In this document: positions 46,037 to 54,502 of the stretch, in pieces
How the letters are laid out: each line of letters starts with the position of its first letter
How positions within the stretch are numbered: the first letter of the stretch is position 1
Assembly: GCF_016907975.1 (NCBI RefSeq)
Contig: NZ_JAFBCY010000003.1
Span: 744,001 to 808,000 of the forward strand
DNA length: 64,000 bases
Reading direction: 5' to 3'
Source of the DNA: Methylopila capsulata
GTDB lineage: Bacteria > Pseudomonadota > Alphaproteobacteria > Rhizobiales > Methylopilaceae
Notes under the pieces: generated by a model
The model's database searches: none
Seen by the model: the letters and a program-made list of their open reading frames with translations, nothing else
Told to the model about the DNA's origin: nothing
Program-made: the position numbers and the translations under genes

Positions 46037-46441
46037 TCAGCGCAGCCAGTTCTCCACGCGCAGATCCGGCACGCGCTCGAACTCCCGCACGTTGTCGGTC
46101 ACCAGAACGCAGTCGAGAGCCAGCGCGTGGGCTGCGATGAAAAGGTCGTTGCCGCCGATCCGCCGACCGCGCCTCTCGAGGTCCGCCCGAATGGACGCGT
46201 AGACGCGGTCCGCTGGCGCCTCGAACGGCTCTACGGCGATCCTGTCAAGCAGGCCTTCGACGAGCGCGGCAAGCCTCACGCTTTGCGCCTTCGCGACCCC
46301 AAACCGGAGTTCTGCAGCCACGATGATGCTCGTGCAGACGAACTCCGCGCCGCCCCTCGCGTCGATCCTTTCCCTGACGCTTCCCTTGGGACGCCTCAGC
46401 AGGTCCGAGAGGATGTTCGTGTCGAGCAGATAGCGGGTCAC
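46037..46441 (-). CDS. vapC: VapC toxin, PIN-domain ribonuclease
   Basis: A 134-residue PIN protein that cuts RNA, probably tRNA or rRNA, when free of its antitoxin. The acidic catalytic set is complete: Asp7 (LLDTNILSDLL), Glu44 (AAELRFG), Asp99 (GNDLFIAAHA) and Asp116 (VTDNVREF). Its start overlaps the antitoxin stop by four bases (ATGA). The pair is one of two VapBC loci in the window. Confidence 0.92.
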   Translation of the reverse strand: MTRYLLDTNILSDLLRRPKGSVRERIDARGGAEFVCTSIIVAAELRFGVAKAQSVRLAALVEGLLDRIAVEPFEAPADRVYASIRADLERRGRRIGGNDLFIAAHALALDCVLVTDNVREFERVPDLRVENWLR

Positions 46442-46671
46442 AGAGCGAACGGCTCTGGCGGCGGGTCATCGATCTCGGGAAAGTCTTCGTCCAGCGGCTC
46501 TATGCCGTCGAGGAACTCGGACAGCCGGTTTCGATGCTTGGGCTCGATGACGACTGTGTTCCCGACCGACCGCAGAGTCACGACGTCGCCGAAGCGGTCC
46601 CAGTCCGCGGGGATGCGAACCGCGCGGCTGCGACCGTTCTTGAAAACCTTGGCGTCACGGACGTCCGACAT
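46438..46671 (-). CDS. vapB: VapB antitoxin, AbrB/SpoVT type
   Basis: A 77-residue protein with the swapped-hairpin DNA-binding motif AKVFKNGRSRAVRIPADW and an acidic Pro-rich C-terminal tail that would wrap the toxin. I chose the ATG at 46669-46671 (MSDVRDAKVF), which has AGGT six bases away. The ATG at 46684-46686 lies inside the palindromic operator and has no ribosome site. Confidence 0.87.
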   Translation of the reverse strand: MSDVRDAKVFKNGRSRAVRIPADWDRFGDVVTLRSVGNTVVIEPKHRNRLSEFLDGIEPLDEDFPEIDDPPPEPFAL

Positions 46672-46680
46672 CGGCGCACC

Positions 46681-46709
46681 TGTCATAGGCCAGCGGCCTA
46701 TGACATAGG
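46681..46709. promoter_or_regulatory. Nested palindromic operator before vapBC
   Basis: An 11-bp inverted repeat TGTCATAGGCC-AGC-GGCCTATGACA (46681-46705) overlaps a second palindrome CCTATG-A-CATAGG (46697-46709), 10 to 38 bases upstream of the vapB start. Position and symmetry fit autoregulation by the VapBC complex. Confidence 0.7.
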
Positions 46710-46726
46710 ATCTCGCGCGGCGGCCG

Positions 46727-47956
46727 TCAATTCGCCTGGGCGGTCTGGCCGTCGAAGCTGCGGGGGGCGGGGCTGATGACCTTCGCGCCGCCGGGCTGCA
46801 CCTGGTAGACGGCGAGCGCGCGGTCGTTGCCGCCGTCGGCGCGGAAGCGGAAGGTGCCGTCGACGCCGGCGAAGCCCGAGGGATTCGCGAAGGTCTGTTC
46901 GGTCAGCGCGTCGGCCCCTTGCGTCTTCACCAAAGCCGCCACCAGCGAGGTCGCGTCGTAGGCGAGCGAGGCGGTGCGGGTCGGCTCCGAACCGAACTTC
47001 GCCTTGTAGCGCTGGGCGAAGGAGCGGAAGCCGGAGCTGTCCGGCGCGGCGTACCAGGCCCCGGCGAGGCTCGCGTCGCGTCCCATCTGCGGGTCGTCCC
47101 ACAGCCCGGTGCCGAGCAGCTGCACGCGCTTCAGGTTGACGCCGTTGGCCGCCAGCAGGCCCACCACCGTCGGCACGCTGTCGGCCGTGTCCGGAATGAA
47201 CAGCGCGTCGGCCTGGCCGAGCGCGTTCGCGACGCGGGCGATCGGCTCCGCCATCCTGGCCTTGTCGGTGGGGTAGCGCTCGAGCGCGACGACCCGGCCG
47301 CCGGCCTTCGCCACCGCTTGCTGGAAGGCGCCCTCCACCACCGTGCCGTAGCCGTTTTCCGGCAGCAGCGCGGCGAAGGAGCGTTTGCCCTGGCTCACCG
47401 CGTAGCGAACGATGCGGTCGACGTCGGACTCGGGAAGGAAGCTCAGGAGATAGACGCCGCGCGAGGCGACGTTGGCGTCGGTCGAGAAGGCGACGACCGG
47501 CACGCCCTTCTGGCGCGCGGCCTGGCCTGCGCCCTGCACGGAATGGGCGAACAGCGGCCCGATCACCATGCGCGCGCCCTCGTCGGTCGCGCTGTTCACG
47601 GCCGCCTGCGCGCCCTGCGCCGTGCCGCCGTCGTCCTTCACCACCAGCTGGATGTCGGGGCTGTTGAACTCCGACAGCGCGAGCTCGGCGGCGTTCTTCA
47701 TGGACTGCGCGGCCGCGCCGGCGTTTCCGCTGGCCGACAGCGGCAACACGAGCGCCACCTTGGTGGAGCCCTGCCCGATCGCCTGCCCCAGCGGCTGGGC
47801 CTCGACCTGCGGGGTCGGATTGCCGGGGAGCGGATTGAGCCGCTCGTCCGTCCCGCCGAGGTCGCTGCCGCCGCCGCAGGCGGCGAGCGCAAGCGTCGCG
47901 CTTCCGACGAGCAGCGCGCGCCACCCCTTCGCGAGGGACCTTCGATCGACCGTCAT
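46727..47956 (-). CDS. LpoA-like periplasmic-binding lipoprotein
   Basis: A 409-residue protein with the lipobox LALAAC (Cys27) and a type I periplasmic-binding fold: KVALVLPLSASGNAGAAAQSMKNAAELA, GARMVIGPLFAHSVQGAG, and VPVVAFSTDANVASRGVYLLSFLP. In enterobacteria LpoA activates penicillin-binding protein 1A and its gene is next to rsmI and yraN; here the gene is divergent from rsmI-yraN, so the same assignment is reasonable. It could also be an amino-acid-binding lipoprotein. Start: ATG 47956. Confidence 0.83.
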   Translation of the reverse strand: MTVDRRSLAKGWRALLVGSATLALAACGGGSDLGGTDERLNPLPGNPTPQVEAQPLGQAIGQGSTKVALVLPLSASGNAGAAAQSMKNAAELALSEFNSPDIQLVVKDDGGTAQGAQAAVNSATDEGARMVIGPLFAHSVQGAGQAARQKGVPVVAFSTDANVASRGVYLLSFLPESDVDRIVRYAVSQGKRSFAALLPENGYGTVVEGAFQQAVAKAGGRVVALERYPTDKARMAEPIARVANALGQADALFIPDTADSVPTVVGLLAANGVNLKRVQLLGTGLWDDPQMGRDASLAGAWYAAPDSSGFRSFAQRYKAKFGSEPTRTASLAYDATSLVAALVKTQGADALTEQTFANPSGFAGVDGTFRFRADGGNDRALAVYQVQPGGAKVISPAPRSFDGQTAQAN

Positions 47957-48107
47957 TGCGCCACCGTCTCTCGGCCGGACCCCCACGAACTCGTCCGACG
48001 CGCCGAATGCCCCGATGGTCCACGGCTCAAGGAGCGTCGCCCCACCGCTTCCCGCGGCCGCGCCCCACCGATAGACTTACCTTCTGAAGTAACCGACGAG
48101 CGTTCCC

Positions 48108-49043
48108 ATGCCAAGGCCCGAGCCGACCGACCCCGACCTCACGGCCGGCCCCGACCACCCCACCCGCAGCTACCTCGTGGCCGGCGTGCGGCTGACCGCG
48201 CCGTCGCTGCCGCCGGGCCTTCACGTGGTCGCGACCCCAATCGGCACGCTCGCCGACATCACCCTGCGCGCGCTGGAGACGCTGGCCGCCGCCGACGCGG
48301 TGCTGTGCGAGGACACCCGCGTCACCGCCAAACTGATGAACCACTACGGCATCGCGACCCGGCTGACGCCCTACCACGACCACAACGCCGCCGAGATGCG
48401 CCCCAAGGTGCTGGCGCGGCTCGCCGAGGGCCAGAAGCTCGCGCTCGTCAGCGACGCCGGCACGCCGCTGGTCTCCGACCCCGGCTTCAAGCTGGTGCGC
48501 GACGCGGTCGCGGCCGGCGCGCACGTCACGCATCTGCCGGGCGCCTCCGCCGTGCTCACCGCGCTGGTGCTGGCGGGCCTGCCGACCGACCGCTTCTTCT
48601 TCGAAGGCTTCCTGCCGGCGAAGCAGCAGGGGCGGCGCGAGCGCATCGCCGAGATCGCCCGCGTGCCCGGCACCCTGGTGCTGTTCGAGACCGGTCCGAG
48701 GGTCGCCGAAGCGCTCGCGGACCTGGCCGACGGTCTTGGGGACCGGCCGGCGGCGCTTGCCCGCGAGCTCACCAAGCGCTTCGAGCAGGTGCGGCGCGGC
48801 ACGCTTTCCGAACTCGCGGCCGCGCTGGGCGCGGAGGCGCCGCCGAAGGGCGAGATCGTGCTGGTGATCGGCCCGCCGGCCGAGGAGGCGCCGCCGAGTG
48901 AGGGCGACGTTGACGCGCTGCTCGGAGCGGCGCTCGCCCGCGCCTCGGTGAAGGACGCGGTCGCCGAGGTCGCGAGCGCGACCGGACTGAAGCGCCGCGA
49001 GGTCTACGCCCGGGCGCTCGAGCTGACCAAGGCCGGCGGCTGA
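48108..49043 (+). CDS. rsmI: 16S rRNA (cytidine1402-2'-O)-methyltransferase
   Basis: It methylates C1402 in the ribosomal decoding centre. The 311-residue tetrapyrrole-methylase-fold protein has GLHVVATPIGTLADITLRAL, AVLCEDTRVTAKLM, LVSDAGTPLVSDPG and LPGASAVLTALVLAGLPTDRF. All match RsmI. It begins an operon-like run with yraN, gshB and mepA. Confidence 0.95.
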   Translation: MPRPEPTDPDLTAGPDHPTRSYLVAGVRLTAPSLPPGLHVVATPIGTLADITLRALETLAAADAVLCEDTRVTAKLMNHYGIATRLTPYHDHNAAEMRPKVLARLAEGQKLALVSDAGTPLVSDPGFKLVRDAVAAGAHVTHLPGASAVLTALVLAGLPTDRFFFEGFLPAKQQGRRERIAEIARVPGTLVLFETGPRVAEALADLADGLGDRPAALARELTKRFEQVRRGTLSELAAALGAEAPPKGEIVLVIGPPAEEAPPSEGDVDALLGAALARASVKDAVAEVASATGLKRREVYARALELTKAGG

Positions 49044-49414
49044 GCCCGGCGCCCCCCGCCCCGAAGCGGCTCGCAGCGTTCCGGCTCGGGCTCGACGCCG
49101 AAACGCGCGCGGCCTGGCTGCTGCGGCTCACGGGCTGGCGCATCGTGAAACGACGTTACGCGCAAGGCGGCGGCGAGATCGACCTGATCGCCGTCCGCGG
49201 GCGCACGCTCGCCTTCGTCGAGGTGAAGGCCCGCGCGACGCTGGAGGCCGCGGCCGAGGCCGTGACGCCGCGCCAGCAGGCCCGCATCCGCCGCGGGGCT
49301 GAGGCCTTTCTTGCGCGCGAGCCGGCTTATGCGGGATATGTCATGACCTTCGACGTCGTCCTCGTCGCGCCCCGCCGCCTGCCGCGCCGTCTCCCGAACG
49401 CCTTCGGCCAGTAA
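49040..49414 (+). CDS. YraN family (UPF0102) protein, unusual start
   Basis: A nuclease-like protein of about 124 residues with the YraN core [12 protein letters not shown] and [34 protein letters not shown]. The conserved N-terminal helix ([21 protein letters not shown]) continues upstream of the first GTG (49145), so that GTG cannot be the true start. In the frame the only near-start before it is CTG at 49040, overlapping the rsmI stop (CTGA). The start is therefore uncertain, but a rare CTG or a further-upstream start is implied. Family function is not established. Confidence 0.75.
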   Translation: MSPAPPAPKRLAAFRLGLDAETRAAWLLRLTGWRIVKRRYAQGGGEIDLIAVRGRTLAFVEVKARATLEAAAEAVTPRQQARIRRGAEAFLAREPAYAGYVMTFDVVLVAPRRLPRRLPNAFGQ

Positions 49415-49436
49415 AACACCCAAGCGGATCAGCCCC

Positions 49437-50393
49437 ATGTCGCTTCGCGTCGCCGTGCAGATGGACCCCATCGAGCGCATCAACATCGCGGGCGATTCGA
49501 CCTTCGCCCTGATGCTGGAAGCCCAGGCGCGCGGCCATTCCCTGCTCGTCTACGGCCCCGAGCGCCTGACCCAGACCGCGCAGGGCGTGTTCGCGGCCAT
49601 GCGGCCGGCGGAGGTGCGCGACGTCGCGGGCGACCACGTCACGCTCGGCGAGGAGCGCCGCGTCTCGCTGGGCGAGGAGACCGACGTGGTGCTGCTCCGG
49701 CAGGACCCGCCGTTCGACATGGCCTACGTCACCACCACTCACATGCTGGAGCGGGTGCACCCGCGCACGCTTGTCGTGAATGACCCGGCGGAGGTGCGCA
49801 ACGCGCCGGAGAAGATCTTCGTGCTCGATTTTCCCGAGCTGATGCCGCCCACCATCGTGACCCGCGACAAGGCCGAGATCGCGGCCTTCCGCGCCGAGCA
49901 CGGCGACATCGTGGTGAAGCCGCTCTACGGCAACGGCGGCGCGGCGGTGTTCCGGGTGACCGCCGACGACCTGAACTACGGCTCGCTGATCGACATGTTC
50001 TCGACCACCTTCCGCGAGCCGTGGATGGTGCAGAAGTTCCTGCCGAAGGTCGCCGAGGGCGACAAGCGGATCCTGCTGGTGGACGGCGTGTTCGCGGGCG
50101 CGGTGAACCGCGTGCCGGCGGCGGGCGACCTGCGCGCCAACATGGTGCGCGGCGGCGCGGCGCAGACGACCGAGATCACCCCGCGCGAGCAGGAGATCTG
50201 CGCCCGCATCGGCCCGGAGCTGTCGCGGCGCGGGCTGCTGTTCGTCGGCATCGACGTGATCGACGGCAACCTCACCGAGATCAACGTGACCTCCCCCACC
50301 GGCATCCGCGCCATCAAGCGGCTGGGCGGCCCCGACGTGGCGGCGATCACCTGGGACGCCATCGAAGCCAAGCGGAGCCGCGCAGCCGCATGA
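49437..50393 (+). CDS. gshB: Glutathione synthase
   Basis: It joins gamma-glutamylcysteine and glycine using ATP. The 318-residue ATP-grasp protein starts [26 protein letters not shown] and has [35 protein letters not shown] and [12 protein letters not shown]. Its stop overlaps the mepA start. Confidence 0.96.
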   Translation: MSLRVAVQMDPIERINIAGDSTFALMLEAQARGHSLLVYGPERLTQTAQGVFAAMRPAEVRDVAGDHVTLGEERRVSLGEETDVVLLRQDPPFDMAYVTTTHMLERVHPRTLVVNDPAEVRNAPEKIFVLDFPELMPPTIVTRDKAEIAAFRAEHGDIVVKPLYGNGGAAVFRVTADDLNYGSLIDMFSTTFREPWMVQKFLPKVAEGDKRILLVDGVFAGAVNRVPAAGDLRANMVRGGAAQTTEITPREQEICARIGPELSRRGLLFVGIDVIDGNLTEINVTSPTGIRAIKRLGGPDVAAITWDAIEAKRSRAAA

Positions 50394-51307
50394 CGCTGAA
50401 GACCCTTCTCGCCGCAGCCGCGCTCGTCGCCTGCGCCGCCGGCGCGGCCCAGGCGCAGGACGTGACGCCGCCCGGCTTCCGCCTGCCGCCGATGCCGCCG
50501 ATCACCGCGACGACGCCCGCGAAGGAGCTGTTCGGCCGGGTGACGCGCCCGAGCACGGGGCGCGAGCGGTCGATCGGCTTCTACTCCAAGGGCTGTCTCG
50601 CCAGCGCCTCCATGTTGCCGCTGAGCGGCCCGACCTGGCAGGTGATGCGCCCCTCGCGCGACCGGTTCTATGGCCGGCTGACGCTCGTGAGCTTCATCCA
50701 GCGGTTCTCGAAGCGGGTCGCCTCGAACACCTCCTGGCCGGGGGTGCTGGTCGGCGACATGTCGCAGCCGCGCGGCGGGCCCATGATCAAGGGGCACGCC
50801 TCGCATCAGATCGGCCTCGACGTGGACATCTGGCTGCGGCCGATGCCGAACCAGGAACTGACCATGGCGCAGCGCGAGACGCTGATGTCGACCAACGTCG
50901 TCGCCGAGAACCGGATCGACCTGAACCGCTTCTGGTCCGCCAACCACATGCAGGTGCTGAAGGACGCGGCGCTCGACCCGCAGGTGGAGCGCATTCTGGT
51001 CAACCCCGCGATCAAGCGCGCGGTGTGCCGGGACGCGCGGGGCGACCGCGGCTGGCTGCAGAAGGTGCGCCCGCAGTGGGGCCACGACTACCACTTTCAC
51101 GTGCGGCTCGGCTGCCCCGCGGGCGAGGCCTCCTGCAAGCCGCAGGCGGACGTCGTGCCGGGCGACGGCTGCGGCAAGGCGCTGGACTGGTGGTTCACGC
51201 CCGGCCGGCTGTTCCCGAGGCCGCCGAAGATCCCGCCGAAGCCGCGGCCTCCGATGACGCTGAAGGACCTGCCGGCGGACTGCGCGGCCGTCATCCGCGA
51301 GCCGTGA
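50390..51307 (+). CDS. mepA: Penicillin-insensitive murein endopeptidase
   Basis: It cuts D-Ala-meso-DAP cross-links in peptidoglycan. The 305-residue secreted protein has a signal peptide (about 1-22, ending AQAQ) and the LAS zinc motifs: [16 protein letters not shown] (His-x6-Asp) and [11 protein letters not shown]. Cysteines CAAV, CRDA, LGCPAG and DGCGK match the family disulfides. The Pro-rich end ([13 protein letters not shown]) is typical. ATG overlaps gshB (ATGA). Confidence 0.93.
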   Translation: MTLKTLLAAAALVACAAGAAQAQDVTPPGFRLPPMPPITATTPAKELFGRVTRPSTGRERSIGFYSKGCLASASMLPLSGPTWQVMRPSRDRFYGRLTLVSFIQRFSKRVASNTSWPGVLVGDMSQPRGGPMIKGHASHQIGLDVDIWLRPMPNQELTMAQRETLMSTNVVAENRIDLNRFWSANHMQVLKDAALDPQVERILVNPAIKRAVCRDARGDRGWLQKVRPQWGHDYHFHVRLGCPAGEASCKPQADVVPGDGCGKALDWWFTPGRLFPRPPKIPPKPRPPMTLKDLPADCAAVIREP

Positions 51308-51346
51308 AGGGCGGCCTAGGACTACGAAGCCAAGGGCGGAGTTCTT

Positions 51347-51443
51347 CGTCATTCCCCGGTTTATCCGGGGAATCCAGGCAAGACCGGCGGGCCGGGTGGG
51401 GCTGGCCTGGATGCCCCGGATAAACCGGGGCATGACGCGCGAA
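51347..51443. repeat. Composite palindromic repeat (family A), copy 2
   Basis: The same arms as at 45913-46013: CGTCATTCCCCGGTTTATCC and GGATAAACCGGGGCATGACG plus CGCGAA. The inner spacer is different. It lies between mepA and comM. Confidence 0.8.
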
Positions 51444-51567
51444 ATCTGACGCTTGATCCGCCGTCTGGCGTCCTCCGGGGGAGCCGACCGGATAGATGTT
51501 CGCTTATTGTTCTTGACGGCGGTTTGCGCTCCGCTACCATCGCGTGCGTCAGGGCGGGGGCGGCGGC

Positions 51568-53097
51568 ATGGTCGTGTGGGTCTCAACGGTGGCGTTCGAG
51601 GGCATCGAGGCGCGGGCCGTCGACGTGCAGGTGCAGGTCGCGCCGGGCCTGCCGGCCTTCAACGTGGTGGGGCTGCCGGACAAGGCGGTGACCGAGGCGC
51701 GCGAGCGGGTGCGCTCCGCGCTGATCGCCTCCGGCCTCGCGCTGCCGCCACGGCGCATCACGGTCAACCTCGCCCCCGCGGACCTCCCCAAGGAAGGCAG
51801 CCATTTCGACCTGCCGATCGCGCTCGGCCTGATGGCGGCGATCGGCGCCGTGCCGCAGGAGGCGCTCGCAGGCGTGACCGTGCTCGGCGAACTCGCGCTC
51901 GACGGCACGATCGCGAGCGTCGCGGGCTGTCTCCCGGCGGCGGTGGCCGCCGTCGCCCGCGGCCACGCGCTGATCTGCCCGGAGGCCTGCGGGCCCGAGG
52001 CCGCCTGGGCGAGCGCCGACCTCGCGATCGTCGCGCCGCGCTCGCTGCTCCAGATCGCGAACCACCTCAAGGGCGTGCAGGTTCTCGCCCGCCCCCGCCC
52101 CGGCCTGCCCGACGCCGTCGGCGCGCAGCCCGACCTCAGGGACGTGCGCGGCCAGGAGACGGCGAAACGGGCGCTCGAGATCGCCGCGGCCGGCGGGCAC
52201 AACATCTTGCTCAACGGGCCGCCGGGCGCCGGCAAGTCGATGCTCGCGAGCCGCCTGCCCTCGCTGCTGCCGCCGCTGGGCGCCCGCGAGTTGCTCGAGG
52301 TCGCGATGATCCGCTCGATCGCGGGCGAGCTCGCCGGTGGGCGGCTGTCGAACCGCCGGCCGTTCCGCGCGCCGCACCACTCCGCCTCGATGGCCGCACT
52401 GGTCGGCGGCGGCGCGCGGCCCCGCCCAGGCGAGATCGCGCTCGCCCACAACGGCGTGCTGTTCCTCGACGAGCTTCCGGAGTTTTCGGCCCAGGCGCTC
52501 GACGCGCTGCGCCAGCCGCTCGAGACCGGTGAGGCGGTGATCGCCCGCGCCAACCACCGCATCGCCTATCCCGCCCGCTTCCAGTTGGTCGCCGCCATGA
52601 ACCCCTGCCGCTGCGGCGGGGGCGAAGCCGGCCACGCCTGCCGCCGCGGCCCGCGCTGCGCCGCGGACTACCAGGCGCGCATCTCCGGCCCGCTGCTCGA
52701 CCGCATCGACCTGCGCCTCGACGTGCCTGCGGTCAGCGCCGCGGACCTGATGGCGCCGCCCGCGCTCGAGGACAGCGCGACGGTCGCCGCCCGCGTCGCC
52801 GAGGCCCGCCGCCGGCAGGCGAGCCGCTTCGCGGCGCTTGGTCTGGAGGGCGTCGCCGTGAACGCCCATGCGCCGGTCGCGCTGCTGGAGGAGATCGCCC
52901 GTCCCGACGCCGCGGGCCTGAAGCTGCTGCGCGACGCCGCCGACGCGCTCAAGCTCTCCGCCCGCGGATATCACCGCGTGCTGAAGGTCGCCCGCACCAT
53001 CGCCGACCTCGACGGCGCAGAGACCCTCGGCCGCATCCATCTCGCCGAAGCGCTGGCCTACCGCGCGGCGCCCGCCTCCGCCGCGCAGGCCGCGTGA
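51568..53097 (+). CDS. comM: YifB/ComM-family Mg-chelatase-like AAA ATPase
   Basis: A 509-residue helicase-like protein; ComM promotes branch migration during natural transformation in Haemophilus and is broadly conserved. It has an N-terminal lon-like domain (VSTVAFEGIEARAVDVQVQVAPGLP), Walker A GPPGAGKSML, Walker B VLFLDELPEF, and a CxC...C zinc region (NPCRCGGGEAGHACRRGPRC). I chose ATG 51568 (MVVWVSTVAF), the usual family start; the upstream GTG would add eight glycine-rich residues. Confidence 0.93.
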   Translation: MVVWVSTVAFEGIEARAVDVQVQVAPGLPAFNVVGLPDKAVTEARERVRSALIASGLALPPRRITVNLAPADLPKEGSHFDLPIALGLMAAIGAVPQEALAGVTVLGELALDGTIASVAGCLPAAVAAVARGHALICPEACGPEAAWASADLAIVAPRSLLQIANHLKGVQVLARPRPGLPDAVGAQPDLRDVRGQETAKRALEIAAAGGHNILLNGPPGAGKSMLASRLPSLLPPLGARELLEVAMIRSIAGELAGGRLSNRRPFRAPHHSASMAALVGGGARPRPGEIALAHNGVLFLDELPEFSAQALDALRQPLETGEAVIARANHRIAYPARFQLVAAMNPCRCGGGEAGHACRRGPRCAADYQARISGPLLDRIDLRLDVPAVSAADLMAPPALEDSATVAARVAEARRRQASRFAALGLEGVAVNAHAPVALLEEIARPDAAGLKLLRDAADALKLSARGYHRVLKVARTIADLDGAETLGRIHLAEALAYRAAPASAAQAA

Positions 53098-53418
53098 TCT
53101 TCCCGTTGCGATTCTCCATCCCCGCAGAACCGGACGCGGGCCACCCTCCTCGCGCCGAAGGCGTGGGGAGGGCGGCCTCGGCCGCAGGCCGAGGTCTGGT
53201 GGGGCCGTGGACGTCGAGCGCGACGCAGGGCGTGAATGGGAGCGCGGCGGGGACGTCAGAGCCTCATCCGGCGCCCGCCCCACCCGGCCGGGCTTCGCCC
53301 GTCCACCCTCCCCTCTATCGAGGGAGGGATCGCCCGCGCCTCATCCTCGAACCGAGGAGGGATCGAAGGCGCGGGATCCCTTCCGGCCTCGTCCTGAAAC
53401 GTAAGCGAACCCTCGCGC
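53098..53418. repeat. Repeat-rich spacer with inverted sequences
   Basis: Between convergent comM and the HlyD gene. It holds paired G/C-rich arms, CACCCTCCTCGCGCC and GGGGAGGGCGGCCTCGGCC, and CGGCCGGGCTTCGCCCGTCC, plus CACCCTCCCCTCTATCG; it resembles the dispersed element family but is not a close copy. No gene is supported here. Confidence 0.5.
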
Positions 53419-54291
53419 TCACCGCGCCTTGGGATGCACCACCACCGTCGCGGTCATGCCGGCGGCGAGCGTCACGCCGGCCGGCAGCGGGTCGAGCCTG
53501 ATGCGGACCGGGATGCGCTGGGCCAGCCGCACCCAGGTGAAGCTCGGGTTGACGTTCGCGATCAGGTCCGCGCTCGTGACGTTGTCGCGGTCGACGATCG
53601 CGCGCGCCACGCTCTCGACGTGGCCCGTGAGGTCGCCGTCGTGGCCCATCAGGCGCGCCGTCGCCGGGTCGCCCTCGCGGATGGCGCGGAGCTTCGTCTC
53701 CTCGAAGTAGCCGGCGACGTAGAACGAGTCGCTGTCGACCACGGCGACCGCCGCCTTGCCGGCCGTCGCGTAGTCGCCCTCGTTCAGCAGCAGGTTGGTG
53801 ACGTAACCGTTGACGGGCGAGCGCACCACGGTGCGGTCGAAGTTGAGCTTCGCCACGTCGCGCTCGACGATCGCCTGCCGCCACGCGGCTTCGGCGGTGA
53901 CGACCGCGGTGCGGGCCTGCTCGCGCGCTTCGTCGGCGACGGCGGCGGAGGTCAACTTGTCCCGGCGCTCCGCCTCCTTGCGCCGCTGCTGAAGTTCGCC
54001 GAAGCGCCCGTCGACGGTCGCCTCGGCCTGGTCGAGCGCGAGCTTGTAGCGCGCCTGGTCGATGACGAAGAGCACGTCGCCCTTCTTCACCGTCTGGTTG
54101 TCCTGCACGTTGAGATCGGTCGCCGCGCCGGAGACGTCGGGCGTCACCTGGATGACGTTGGCGCGCACGCGGCCGTCCCGCGTCCAGGGCGTGTCGGCGT
54201 AGGCGCGCCAGACGTACCAGCCGCCGGCGAGGGCGGCGGCGAAGACGACGAGGGTGAGGAGGACCCGAAAACTCCTCGCGGCGATCGACAT
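53419..54291 (-). CDS. HlyD/AaeA-like efflux periplasmic adaptor
   Basis: A 290-residue membrane-fusion protein: an N-terminal anchor (about 7-30, RVLLTLVVFAAALAGGWYVW), a biotinyl-lipoyl domain (IQVTPDVSGAATDLNVQDNQTVKKGDVLFVID), a coiled-coil hairpin, and a beta-barrel domain ending TLAAGMTATVVVHP. With DUF1656 and FUSC genes it forms an AaeXAB-like pump for aromatic acids or related compounds. The ATG at 54289-54291 is preferred to a TTG at 54298. Confidence 0.92.
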   Translation of the reverse strand: MSIAARSFRVLLTLVVFAAALAGGWYVWRAYADTPWTRDGRVRANVIQVTPDVSGAATDLNVQDNQTVKKGDVLFVIDQARYKLALDQAEATVDGRFGELQQRRKEAERRDKLTSAAVADEAREQARTAVVTAEAAWRQAIVERDVAKLNFDRTVVRSPVNGYVTNLLLNEGDYATAGKAAVAVVDSDSFYVAGYFEETKLRAIREGDPATARLMGHDGDLTGHVESVARAIVDRDNVTSADLIANVNPSFTWVRLAQRIPVRIRLDPLPAGVTLAAGMTATVVVHPKAR

Positions 54292-54304
54292 GATTTGCAA
54301 AGCC

Positions 54305-54502
54305 TCACATCAGGACGGCGACGACCGCCGCCAGCGTCAGCACGTAGGCCGACACGTTGAACAGCGCGGGGTGCCAGACGAGCCGGTAGAAACCGGTCCG
54401 CTCCAGCAGGATGCGGAGCGGCTGCCAGATCAGGCCCGCCAGCGCCGCATAGAGCAGCAGCGGCGGCACGAACACGCCGAAGAGGTCGACCTCCTTGATC
54501 AC
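54305..54502 (-). CDS. DUF1656 (AaeX-like) membrane protein
   Basis: A 65-residue, two-helix protein matching DUF1656: EVDLFGVFVPPLLLYA near the start and RTGFYRLVWHPALFNVSAYV before the last helix. These small proteins accompany AaeA/AaeB-like pumps. GTG start overlaps the FUSC stop (GTGA). Confidence 0.92.
   Translation of the reverse strand: MIKEVDLFGVFVPPLLLYAALAGLIWQPLRILLERTGFYRLVWHPALFNVSAYVLTLAAVVAVLM

Noticed and set aside
46919-48901. A 660-codon plus-strand frame across lpoA-like and rsmI
   Set aside because: Runs antisense to one real gene and out of frame in another; low-complexity translation.
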